The position numbers and the translations under genes were made by a program. Of a stretch of DNA of 32,622 nt, positions 1 to 6,549 are shown piece by piece (the stretch's first letter is position 1; every line of letters begins with the position of its first letter). Below the pieces are notes generated by a model. It did not search any database. It saw nothing but the letters and a program-made list of their open reading frames with translations, and had not been told where the DNA came from. This DNA comes from an uncultured Caldilineales bacterium (lineage in GTDB: Bacteria > Chloroflexota > Anaerolineae > JAAEKA01): contig CALESQ010000025.1 of NCBI GenBank assembly GCA_937907455.1, forward strand, positions 1 through 32,622, in the 5' to 3' direction.

Positions 1-43
1 AGCACATCTTCGCTCTTGGAAAGACACGCCGTTCCAACTTTTG

Positions 44-802
44 TCAGTCAATCAGTAGCAGGGACAGTGATTTGATATCGCGCTGGGCGGTGCGCAGCAG
101 GCGCTGCGCGGTTTCCGTGTCTTCCACCACGCCATCGGCCAGCGCCTCCACGATCACGCGCGTTGAGGCCAGCGGTGTGCGCAGATCGTGCCCCACCCAG
201 GCAATCAGGTCACGGCGCAGTTGATCCAGCTCGTGCTGGTGTTGCGCTGCGCTTTCCAGTTGTTCGGCCATGCTGTTGAAGGTGCGCGCCAGGTGGCTGA
301 TTTCGTCTTTGCCTATCACCGGCACGCGCGTAGCCAGATCGCCGCGTGCCAGCGCCTCAGCTCCGCGGCATACCGCATCCAGCCGTTCGGTGAGGGCCGC
401 AGCCACGAAATAGCCCAGCGACATGGCGATGCCTCCGGCAAACAGCAGCAGCACCCCGGCCAGCAGCAGATCGTGCTGGCTGGCAAACATTCGCTGCGCC
501 GAATAACCCACGTTCAGAAAAGTCAGCACCGTGGCCAACGCGTAGCCGGCCAGCAACGTCCAGCCCAGCCGCGGCGACTGGCTCAGCCAGCCCAGCCGAT
601 AGGCCGCATAGCCGGCCAACAGCGAGATCAGCGCGGTGATAGCCAGGAACAGCGCCATGGCCTGCAACTCGCCGGAGGGTGGACGCATCACCCAGACAAA
701 GGCAGCCAGGGCCAGGGTCAGGGCCAGCAGCACGCCACCCACAAAACGCAGTGGCAGCCGACGCGGCGCCGGTTCAGCGCTTAAACTGAGAGAATGGTTC
801 AT
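44..802 (-). CDS. Truncated membrane sensor histidine kinase (no ATPase domain)
   Basis: This is the sensor half of a two-component pair, expected to autophosphorylate a His and pass phosphate to the regulator encoded just upstream. Of its 252 residues, about 20-136 form roughly four membrane segments. A HAMP-like linker follows (about 137-190), then a dimerisation/phosphoacceptor helix with GHDLRTP, His205. The reading frame stops at a TGA (44-46) right after the second DHp helix, where family members continue into another helix and an HATPase_c domain of about 110 residues. Neither other frame of bases 1-43 restores that sequence. The protein as read therefore cannot bind ATP. Either a rearrangement or assembly junction lies near base 44, or the gene is broken. 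ATG at 802 is chosen because it lies 17 nt after the regulator stop; an upstream start at 853 would overlap the regulator. Confidence 0.75.
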   Translation of the reverse strand: MNHSLSLSAEPAPRRLPLRFVGGVLLALTLALAAFVWVMRPPSGELQAMALFLAITALISLLAGYAAYRLGWLSQSPRLGWTLLAGYALATVLTFLNVGYSAQRMFASQHDLLLAGVLLLFAGGIAMSLGYFVAAALTERLDAVCRGAEALARGDLATRVPVIGKDEISHLARTFNSMAEQLESAAQHQHELDQLRRDLIAWVGHDLRTPLASTRVIVEALADGVVEDTETAQRLLRTAQRDIKSLSLLLID

Positions 803-822
803 AGCAACACACTCACAATCGG

Positions 823-1524
823 CTATGGCTCGAACTTGTAGCCCACGCCCCACATGGTTTGGATGTAGCGCGGATTGGCCGGGTCGGTTTCGACCTTCTC
901 GCGCAGACGGCGTACATGTACGGTGATAGTGCTGGCATCAATGTACTCAGTGACGCCCCACACCAGGTCTAGCAACTGATCGCGGGTGAACACCTGGCGC
1001 GGATGGCGCGCCAGCAGCCACAGCAGGTCAAACTCGCGCGCGGTGAGTACGATCTCTTGCCCGCGGGCCTGCACCAGGCGCCGCTGCGGATCAATGCGCA
1101 GTGCATCGTAGACCAGCGGGCGCTCGCCCAGATCCAGCGCGGCAGCCTGCTGTATGGGTTGAGTGCGACGCAGCACCGCGCGTACGCGGCTTACCAGCTC
1201 CTGCGGGCTGAAAGGCTTGGTGACGTAGTCGTCTGCGCCCATCTCCAGGCCGAGAATACGGTCAATTTCTTCCCCGCGCGCGGTCAGCATGATGATAGGC
1301 GTTTGGCCGGTTGCGCGCAGGCGGCGAGCGATTTCCAGCCCATCCACGCGCGGCAGCATCAAATCCAGCACCACCAGATCAAAAGTCTGGCGGGCCAGCC
1401 AATCCAGCGCTGCTTCACCATCCGCGGCGGTTGTCACCTGGTAGCCAGAGCGTTTCAAGTACAAGCTGACTATCTCGCGAATACTCGGCTCATCGTCTAC
1501 CACCAGGATTTTTTCTTCGTTCAA
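823..1524 (-). CDS. OmpR/PhoB-family response regulator
   Basis: A DNA-binding response regulator of 233 aa, the normal family length. The receiver domain (about 1-120) has the acidic pair D10/D11, the phosphoacceptor D54 (VLDLMLP), T81 and K103. The C-terminal winged helix (about 135-233) has the family signature REFDLLWLLARHPRQVFTR and ends in GVGYKF. The start is a TTG preceded by AGGAGA; no ATG or GTG is better placed. It is followed after 17 nt by the histidine kinase, so the two form one operon. It diverges from the redox lipoprotein operon, and 11-bp-phased TGTRA repeats between them are a plausible target site. The stimulus is unknown. Confidence 0.93.
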   Translation of the reverse strand: MNEEKILVVDDEPSIREIVSLYLKRSGYQVTTAADGEAALDWLARQTFDLVVLDLMLPRVDGLEIARRLRATGQTPIIMLTARGEEIDRILGLEMGADDYVTKPFSPQELVSRVRAVLRRTQPIQQAAALDLGERPLVYDALRIDPQRRLVQARGQEIVLTAREFDLLWLLARHPRQVFTRDQLLDLVWGVTEYIDASTITVHVRRLREKVETDPANPRYIQTMWGVGYKFEP

Positions 1525-1539
1525 CGTGATCTCTCCTGT

Positions 1540-1567
1540 GTTATATTGCAGCCAGCATAGCCTTCAA
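1540..1567 (-). promoter_or_regulatory. Candidate sigma-70-type promoter of the two-component operon
   Basis: On the minus strand, TTGAAG (1562-1567) and TATAAC (1540-1545) are separated by 16 bp, shortly upstream of the TTG start at 1524. The hexamers are good but not perfect. The predicted transcript would have a leader of only about 10 nt, which barely includes the ribosome binding site, so an upstream promoter may also exist. Confidence 0.35.
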
Positions 1568-1608
1568 TTGTTACACAGTCCTTAAGTTGGCGCATCTGTT
1601 AAGAAAGC

Positions 1609-1641
1609 TGTAATGGATTTGTGACTTTATTGTAATGGCGA
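1609..1641. promoter_or_regulatory. Three 11-bp-phased TGTRA repeats, possible PhoB/OmpR-type box
   Basis: Direct repeats starting TGTAAT (1609), TGTGAC (1620) and TGTAAT (1631) are spaced exactly 11 bp apart; the first and third share the octamer TGTAATGG. OmpR/PhoB regulators bind direct half-sites on an 11-bp period. The box sits between the regulator gene and the selenoprotein operon. It lies next to the position expected for the -35 of a weak promoter (TAAAAT at 1666-1671). That would suit activator-dependent transcription. Binding is inferred, not shown. Confidence 0.35.
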
Positions 1642-1702
1642 GCCGGTATTCTGACAAAAGTGCCGTAAAATCACCGTGGCACACCGTCAGGAGCATCTTT
1701 TC

Positions 1703-2371
1703 ATGCGACACAAAGCCATTTTGATAGGAATAAGCTGCTTTTTGCTGAGCCTTGCGGGCTGCGCTGCGCCCGTACCTGTGCCCGCTCCGGTTGCAGTCGT
1801 GCCGCAACTGCAAGAGCCAGCCGCTCCGCGCCCAACGCCTCCGCAAGTCACTGCAACTCCGGCAGATAGCTTCACCCCGGCACAGCGCGCTTTGTTGGCC
1901 GCCTTGCCCAGCCGTGGCCCTGCCCCTGAGCTGCACAATGAAGCTTGGCTTAACTCTCCACCGCTGCATCTGGCCGAGCTGCGCGGGCAGGTAGTGCTGC
2001 TTGATATGTGGACCTTTGGCTGAATTAACTGTCGCCACGTGATTCCCTCGGTGAGGGAATGGTACCACACCTACCGCCACGCCGGGCTGGTTGTAATTGG
2101 CAATCACATGCCGGAATTTGCCTATGAACGCAACCTGGAGGCTGTGCGTCAGGCTGTAGAGGAATTGGACATCCCTTACCCTGTCGCTATTGACAACCAG
2201 GCGCGCACCTGGCGCGCCTACAACAACCGCTATTGGCCGACGCTTTACCTGATAGACAAGCGCGGCGACATCCGCTACATTCACATTGGCGAAGGCGCGT
2301 ATCAGCAGACCGAAGAGGTCATCCGTGCCTTGTTGGCCGAGCCTTACGAAACCGTACGAGGAGATTCCTGA
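1703..2371 (+). CDS. Selenocysteine-containing thioredoxin-fold (TlpA/DipZ-like) lipoprotein, TGA-recoded
   Basis: An extracytoplasmic thiol-disulfide protein of 222 aa if the in-frame TGA at 2021-2023 is read as selenocysteine. A lipoprotein signal (LSLAGC, Cys20) leads into a Pro-rich linker (21-50) and a thioredoxin fold (about 75-215). The redox motif reads W-T-F-G-Sec107-I-N-Cys110, where relatives have a CxNC pair after WTY/WTF. Downstream, in frame and without another stop, are typical family segments: IPSVREWY, GLVVIGNHMPEF, YPVAIDN, NRYWPTLYLID and a closing helix. Sec would be the attacking residue. A SECIS-like hairpin follows the TGA. AGGAG (1689-1693) sets the ATG at 1703. The stop overlaps the next start (TGATG). 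TGA is an ordinary stop for many neighbours, so it is not generally reassigned. The alternative is a nonsense mutation or sequencing error. Confidence 0.85.
2042..2060 (+). promoter_or_regulatory. Bacterial SECIS-like hairpin downstream of the in-frame TGA
   Basis: A perfect 8-bp stem, ATTCCCTC (2042-2049) with GAGGGAAT (2053-2060), closes a GGT loop. The stem begins 18 nt after the TGA and the apical loop lies 27 nt after it, within the 16-37 nt range reported for bacterial SECIS elements. The loop starts with G, as the SelB-binding consensus requires. It lies inside the coding sequence, as bacterial SECIS elements must. Confidence 0.7.
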
Positions 2372-3132
2372 TGAAAGCATCTGCTGTTTTGTTTGTTGTG
2401 TTGATGATTGCCGCGCTGGCGCTCAGCGCTTGCGGGCAGGCGGCTACTCCCGCGCCTGCCGCCATGATGGACAAGCCCACCGAGGCTGCCATGATGGACA
2501 AGCCCACCGAGGCCGCCATGATGGATAAGCCCACCGAGGCTGCCATGATGGACAAGCCCACCGAGGCTGCCATGATGGACAAGCCCACCGAGACTGCCAT
2601 GATGGATAAGCCGACCGAGGCTGCCATGATGGATAAGCCGACCGAGGCTGCCATGATGGATAAGCCCACGGCTGATTTGCCAGCCTGGTACAGCGCCGAA
2701 CTGATCAACGTGAACAACAGCCAGCCTTTTACAGTGGCCGATTTTCACGGCAAGGTCGTATTGATAGAAACGCTGGCCGTGTGGTGTTCAAACTGCATGA
2801 AGCAGCAGCGTCAGGTGATGGCCCTGCACGATGCCCTGGGTGAGCGCGAGGATTTCGTCAGCGTCGGTCTGGATATAGACCTGAACGAAAGTGCCGATCA
2901 ACTGCTCACCCACACCAGCACCAACGGTTTCGATTGGGTGTATGCCGTCGCCACGCCTGATGTGGCGCGTGCCATCAGCGATTTGTATGGTGTCAACTTC
3001 CTCAATCCACCTTCCACCCCCATGTTGATCATTGATCGCGCCGGTGAGGCCCATCCCTTGCCCTTTGGCATCAAAAGCGCCGCCGATCTGCAAACCGCGT
3101 TGGAGCCCTTCCTCGCCGATACAGAGAACTAG
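2371..3132 (+). CDS. Thioredoxin-fold lipoprotein with MMDKPTEAA repeat stalk
   Basis: A 253-aa exported redox protein. Residues 1-21 form a lipoprotein signal (LALSAC, Cys21). Residues 31-102 hold eight copies of a nine-residue unit, MMDKPTEAA. Residues 103-253 are a TlpA-like thioredoxin domain with the active site WCSNC (C139, C142) and a cis-Pro segment STPMLIID. It probably acts on the outer face of the cytoplasmic membrane as a thiol reductase or electron-transfer partner, held off the membrane by the repeat. AGGAG (2359-2363) sets ATG 2371, which overlaps the stop of the selenoprotein gene, so the two are translationally coupled. The active-site tail and sequence differ clearly from the selenoprotein, so this is not a recent copy. 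Its substrate is unknown. Confidence 0.9.
   Translation: MKASAVLFVVLMIAALALSACGQAATPAPAAMMDKPTEAAMMDKPTEAAMMDKPTEAAMMDKPTEAAMMDKPTETAMMDKPTEAAMMDKPTEAAMMDKPTADLPAWYSAELINVNNSQPFTVADFHGKVVLIETLAVWCSNCMKQQRQVMALHDALGEREDFVSVGLDIDLNESADQLLTHTSTNGFDWVYAVATPDVARAISDLYGVNFLNPPSTPMLIIDRAGEAHPLPFGIKSAADLQTALEPFLADTEN
2461..2676 (+). repeat. 27-bp in-frame tandem repeat (8 units) encoding MMDKPTEAA
   Basis: Eight head-to-tail 27-bp units lie inside the lipoprotein gene. They differ mainly at wobble bases (GAC/GAT for Asp, CCC/CCG for Pro), with one Ala-to-Thr change in unit 5 and a degenerate last unit. The protein repeat carries alternating Lys and Asp/Glu and makes the stalk. Confidence 0.95.
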
Positions 3133-3145
3133 GGAAGAAGGTGGC

Positions 3146-3306
3146 AAGTAAACAAGTATACAAGTAAACAAGTATACAAGTATACAAGTAAACAAGTATA
3201 CAAGTACACAAGTACATAAGTATACAAGTATGCAAGTAAACAAGTATACAAGTACATAAGTATACAGGGATGACGTGTACCTGTGTACCTGTGTACCTGT
3301 GTACCT
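3146..3306. repeat. 8-bp tandem repeat array that reverses strand
   Basis: Fifteen contiguous octamers of the form AAGTAnRY (mostly AAGTATAC and AAGTAAAC) run from 3146 to 3265. After nine bases, four copies of GTGTACCT follow (3275-3306). GTGTACCT is the reverse complement of AGGTACAC, one base from the AAGTACAC unit. The array fills the gap between the repeat lipoprotein and the ccdA-like gene and could fold back on itself. It is noncoding; the peptides it would encode are simple Tyr/Leu/Cys repeats. Confidence 0.9.
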
Positions 3307-3326
3307 CCCCTCCCCCCCATACCGCC

Positions 3327-4004
3327 ATGCTTGAAACCATACTCACCTCCCTCTCTCTCGGCCTGCTGGCAACGACCAGCCCTTGCGTGTTGCCGCTTTA
3401 CCCGGGTTTCCTGGCCTATCTCAGTGGCAGCCATAGTGCGTTGGCTGGCAAGCGTAGTCGCTACTTTTTGGGCTTTTTTGTGCTGGCTGGTGTACTCAGC
3501 ATGATGTTGGCACTGGGCCTGCTGATAGCCCTGCTGTCGGTGTCGGTGGGTCGCGCCCTGTCTATTGCCATACCGCTGGCTAATCTGCTGCTGATTATCC
3601 TGGGCATTTTGCTGCTGCTGGACCGTAACCCATTCAAGAAGCTGCCACAAATCCGCGCTCCGTTGCTCTCCAATCCCTTTGTTAATGCCTTTTTATACGG
3701 GCTGCTGTATGGCCCCATTGCCCTGCCTTGTTCCGGCCCGCTGCTGGTAAGCATCTTCGCCCTTTCCCTGAGCGCTGCCGAAGTGGTGAGCAAGTTGGGC
3801 ACGTTTTTCTGGTTTGGTCTGGGCTTTGGGTTGCCGCTGCTGTTGCTTTCTTTTCTTTCCGCGGCTAATCAGCGCTGGCTGATCCACGTCTTTACCCGCC
3901 ACAGCCGGTTGATCAACATTCTGGGCGGCCTGCTGCTAATTGCCATCGGCGTGTTTGACCTGATCAACAACTGGCCGATGATCCGCGCTTTTCTGGCCCT
4001 GTAA
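3327..4004 (+). CDS. ccdA: CcdA/DsbD-type transmembrane electron carrier
   Basis: A six-helix membrane protein of 225 aa, the usual CcdA length. It moves reducing equivalents from cytoplasmic thioredoxin across the membrane to extracytoplasmic thioredoxin-like proteins. The paired redox cysteines lie in the expected motifs: SPCVLPLYPG (C20) in the first helix and ALPCSGP (C135) in the fourth. It follows two thioredoxin-fold lipoproteins, which are its likely acceptors. ATG 3327 is chosen because translation starts directly at the first helix; there is no good Shine-Dalgarno, only a C/T-rich run after the GTGTACCT repeats. An upstream start at 3270 would translate the repeat array and is unlikely. 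The assignment as CcdA is firm; the exact partners are inferred from position. Confidence 0.92.
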   Translation: MLETILTSLSLGLLATTSPCVLPLYPGFLAYLSGSHSALAGKRSRYFLGFFVLAGVLSMMLALGLLIALLSVSVGRALSIAIPLANLLLIILGILLLLDRNPFKKLPQIRAPLLSNPFVNAFLYGLLYGPIALPCSGPLLVSIFALSLSAAEVVSKLGTFFWFGLGFGLPLLLLSFLSAANQRWLIHVFTRHSRLINILGGLLLIAIGVFDLINNWPMIRAFLAL

Positions 4005-4120
4005 CTTTCGGCATGCCGTGCGGGGGGACACAAACGACTTTTGTGCCATGCGATAGAGGAAAACGTGAGCAACAGCAGGGGCAGCAGTCTGCGCCAACGT
4101 TCAGACAACCGGGGATGGCG

Positions 4121-4149
4121 TTGCAAAAACCACCTGTGCAAGGTATAAT
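4121..4149 (+). promoter_or_regulatory. Promoter of the thiolase operon
   Basis: TTGCAA (4121-4126) and a perfect TATAAT (4144-4149) are separated by 17 bp, 61 bp upstream of the thiolase ATG. The 206-bp gap after ccdA otherwise holds no gene. Confidence 0.65.
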
Positions 4150-4210
4150 CTCCCTGGCCACACGCCTCCGACGCTTCTTTCTGACGTCGGGTACTGACAG
4201 GAGCAACGCC

Positions 4211-5395
4211 ATGAATCAGCCAGTTTTTGTCGTGGGTGTCGGTATGACGCCCTTTGTCAAGCCGGGAACCGAGCCGCCTTATACCATGATGGGCGCTGAC
4301 GCGGTGCGCATGGCTTTGGCCGATGCTAACCTGGATTACGGGGCGATGCAGCAAGCTTACGCGGGCTACGTTTACGGCGACAGCACCGCGGGACAGGCGG
4401 TACTCTACCACGTTGGCATGACCGGCATCCCCGTGATCAACGTCAACAACAACTGTTCCACCGGCTCCACTGCGCTTTATTTGGCGCGCCAGGCGGTGCA
4501 GACCGGCGTGGCTGAGTGTGTGCTGGCTTTGGGCTTCGAGCAAATGGGTCGTGGTGCCATTGACAGCGTGTTTCAGGATCGTCCCGCGCCGTTAGGCCGC
4601 TTTTTGGAAGTGGCCGATGCGCTGCAGGGCCATTCTGACTCGCCCATGGCCATTCGCCTGTTTGGTGGAGCCGGTGCAGAATATCAGCAGCGCTACGGTA
4701 TAGCCGATGCCACCTTTGCTGAGATCCTGGTCAAGGCGCGGCGTCACGCGCAGCACAACGAGCGTGCCATCCTGCGCAAGCAGCTCACTGTGGAGGAGGT
4801 GCTGGCCTCGCCGCGTTTCACCGGTCCGTTGACACGGCTGCAATGCTGCCCACCCACCTGCGGCGCGGCCGCGGCCGTGCTCTGCTCTGCAGATTTCGCC
4901 CGCCGCCACGGCTTGGACACGCGCGTAGCGATTGTGGGTCAGGCCATGACCACTGATTTTCGCTCTACCTTTGACGACCGCGACCGCATGAAAATCGTGG
5001 GCTACGACATGAGCGCAGTCGCGGCCGGCCAGGTCTACGCGCAGAGCGGCATTGGCCCGGACGAAGTAGACGTGGTGGAGCTACACGACTGCTTCACCAC
5101 CAACGAACTGATCAGCTACGAGGCGCTGGGGCTGACCCCCGCGGGCACCGCCGAACGCTTCATTCTTGACGGTGACAACACCTACGGCGGCCGCGTGGTG
5201 GTGAATCCCTCCGGCGGCCTGCTAGCCAAGGGGCATCCGCTGGGCGCAACCGGCCTGGCTCAGTGCGCCGAACTCACCTGGCAACTGCGCGGCCAGGCTG
5301 GCGCGCGCCAGGTGGAGGGCGCGGCTATCGCCTTACAACACAACATCGGCTTGGGTGGCGCCTGCGTGGTCACTCTCTATCAAAAAACTGCCTGA
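4211..5395 (+). CDS. Thiolase-family protein (SCP2/lipid-transfer type)
   Basis: A 394-aa thiolase-fold enzyme, expected to make or break a carbon-carbon bond on an acyl-CoA through a Cys nucleophile. The nucleophile is C82 in NNNCSTGSTAL. The second-half motifs are present: VVELHDCFTTNE, and NPSGGLLAKGHPLGATGLAQ with the catalytic His of the GHPLGATG loop. The sequence matches the SCP-x/lipid-transfer branch rather than classical acetyl-CoA acetyltransferases. Many members of that branch work with a small DUF35 OB-fold protein, which is not adjacent here. AGGAG (4199-4203) sets ATG 4211. It heads a run of plus-strand genes downstream of a strong promoter. The substrate cannot be told from sequence. 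Confidence 0.88.
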   Translation: MNQPVFVVGVGMTPFVKPGTEPPYTMMGADAVRMALADANLDYGAMQQAYAGYVYGDSTAGQAVLYHVGMTGIPVINVNNNCSTGSTALYLARQAVQTGVAECVLALGFEQMGRGAIDSVFQDRPAPLGRFLEVADALQGHSDSPMAIRLFGGAGAEYQQRYGIADATFAEILVKARRHAQHNERAILRKQLTVEEVLASPRFTGPLTRLQCCPPTCGAAAAVLCSADFARRHGLDTRVAIVGQAMTTDFRSTFDDRDRMKIVGYDMSAVAAGQVYAQSGIGPDEVDVVELHDCFTTNELISYEALGLTPAGTAERFILDGDNTYGGRVVVNPSGGLLAKGHPLGATGLAQCAELTWQLRGQAGARQVEGAAIALQHNIGLGGACVVTLYQKTA

Positions 5396-5415
5396 CGGCC
5401 TTTCATGCTCGCTCT

Positions 5416-6549
5416 ATGTTTAAACTCTTTTCCTCTGCTTCCCTCTACGACATCTTTGGTGATCTGGTGATTCTGCGCAATTTGCAGCCCTTTGACCCGC
5501 GCCTGCCCGGCCTGGCCGAGGCGTGGCGCGCGATGGGGTTGCCCAGCGCGCGCATCCCCCGCAAACACGAGCCTGACTATGCCCGCGCTTCGGTGTGGTT
5601 TGTGCGTCAGGCTCGTACCCTGGACCTGCCTGCCACCCCGGTGCGTGAATTGCTCTTCATTGGCGACACCGCCATGGCGGACGGCAATGCTTTTCGCAAT
5701 CTGGCGCTCATGGGTGGCTGGCCCGGCTGGTGCTTTATCGGCAACGAAAAGCTAAGCGCACCGGCCGCGCTCAACCACGAGGCAGATCGCGTCACCCTGG
5801 GCAATCGCTGGGCCTTGCTGGCTGACTGGCTGGCTGCGGCCCAAGCTGCCGGGGCACGCTTCGACGAAGGCAGCGCGGTGGTGGTGGATATGGATAAAAC
5901 CGCCATCGCTGCACGCGGTCGCAACGCTCATGTGATAGACAACGCCCGTGTTGAAGGGGTGGAACTGACCGTGGCCGGCTCGCTGGGGGCTGCCTTCCAG
6001 CGTGAGCGTTTCCTGCATGCCTATAAAACTCTGGGCGACCCTATCTATCACCCCTTCACCGCCGATAATCAAGACTATCTGGCTTACATCTGTCTGGCTG
6101 TCAGCGCCGGTGTGATTGACCTGCCCGACCTTGTTGCTCAGGTGCAGGCGGGTGAGATGACCAGCTTCGTGCAGTTCATCACCTGGGCTGATGGTCGTAT
6201 GACCGACGCCCATTCCGGCTTGCAGGCCGTTCATAGCGATGTTTTTCCGTTGGTGCAGGCGGGCGATCCCACACCCTTCAAGGCGTTTCGCCGCAATGAG
6301 TACCGCCGCACCGCGGCCCGCTTCAACTGCCTGCCCGCCGAGGCATCCGTGGAGGCGCGTCTGGCCGATGAAATCTGCATCACTGCCGAGGTGTACCACA
6401 CCGCTCAATGGCTGAAGCAGCGCGGCTGTTTGCTGCTCACCATGTCCGACAAACCTGACGAAGCCACCGTGCCTACATCGGCGCTGGCTGCCGAGGGGTG
6501 GCAGCCGCTGCATCGTCTGCGCACCGCCGTGGTGGGAGCTGAGTTATGA
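5416..6549 (+). CDS. Uncharacterised HAD-like protein with unusual motif order
   Basis: A 377-aa protein I cannot assign to a named family. It contains a HAD-type motif I, VVVDMDKTA (D158, D160, T162), and a late hydrophobic strand ending in Thr/Ser, LLLTMSDKP, like motifs II/III. A GDTAMADGNAF segment resembling the metal-binding motif IV lies ahead of motif I (residues 83-93), whereas standard HAD proteins carry it last. The order suggests a circular permutation or two partial domains. The start is ATG 5416, 20 nt after the thiolase stop. The 3' end overlaps the next gene by ATGA, so it is co-translated with the DUF1015 protein and may share its pathway. A phosphatase role is a guess from the motifs. 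Confidence 0.65.
   Translation: MFKLFSSASLYDIFGDLVILRNLQPFDPRLPGLAEAWRAMGLPSARIPRKHEPDYARASVWFVRQARTLDLPATPVRELLFIGDTAMADGNAFRNLALMGGWPGWCFIGNEKLSAPAALNHEADRVTLGNRWALLADWLAAAQAAGARFDEGSAVVVDMDKTAIAARGRNAHVIDNARVEGVELTVAGSLGAAFQRERFLHAYKTLGDPIYHPFTADNQDYLAYICLAVSAGVIDLPDLVAQVQAGEMTSFVQFITWADGRMTDAHSGLQAVHSDVFPLVQAGDPTPFKAFRRNEYRRTAARFNCLPAEASVEARLADEICITAEVYHTAQWLKQRGCLLLTMSDKPDEATVPTSALAAEGWQPLHRLRTAVVGAEL

Noticed and set aside
44..46. TGA ending the histidine kinase as another selenocysteine codon
   Set aside because: The family has no Cys there, the following codons do not resemble a kinase, and no SECIS-like hairpin can be judged at the window edge.
2021..2023. General reassignment of TGA to an amino acid in this organism
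   Set aside because: TGA is the natural stop of many intact genes here (for example at 5393-5395, 6547-6549, 8799-8801).
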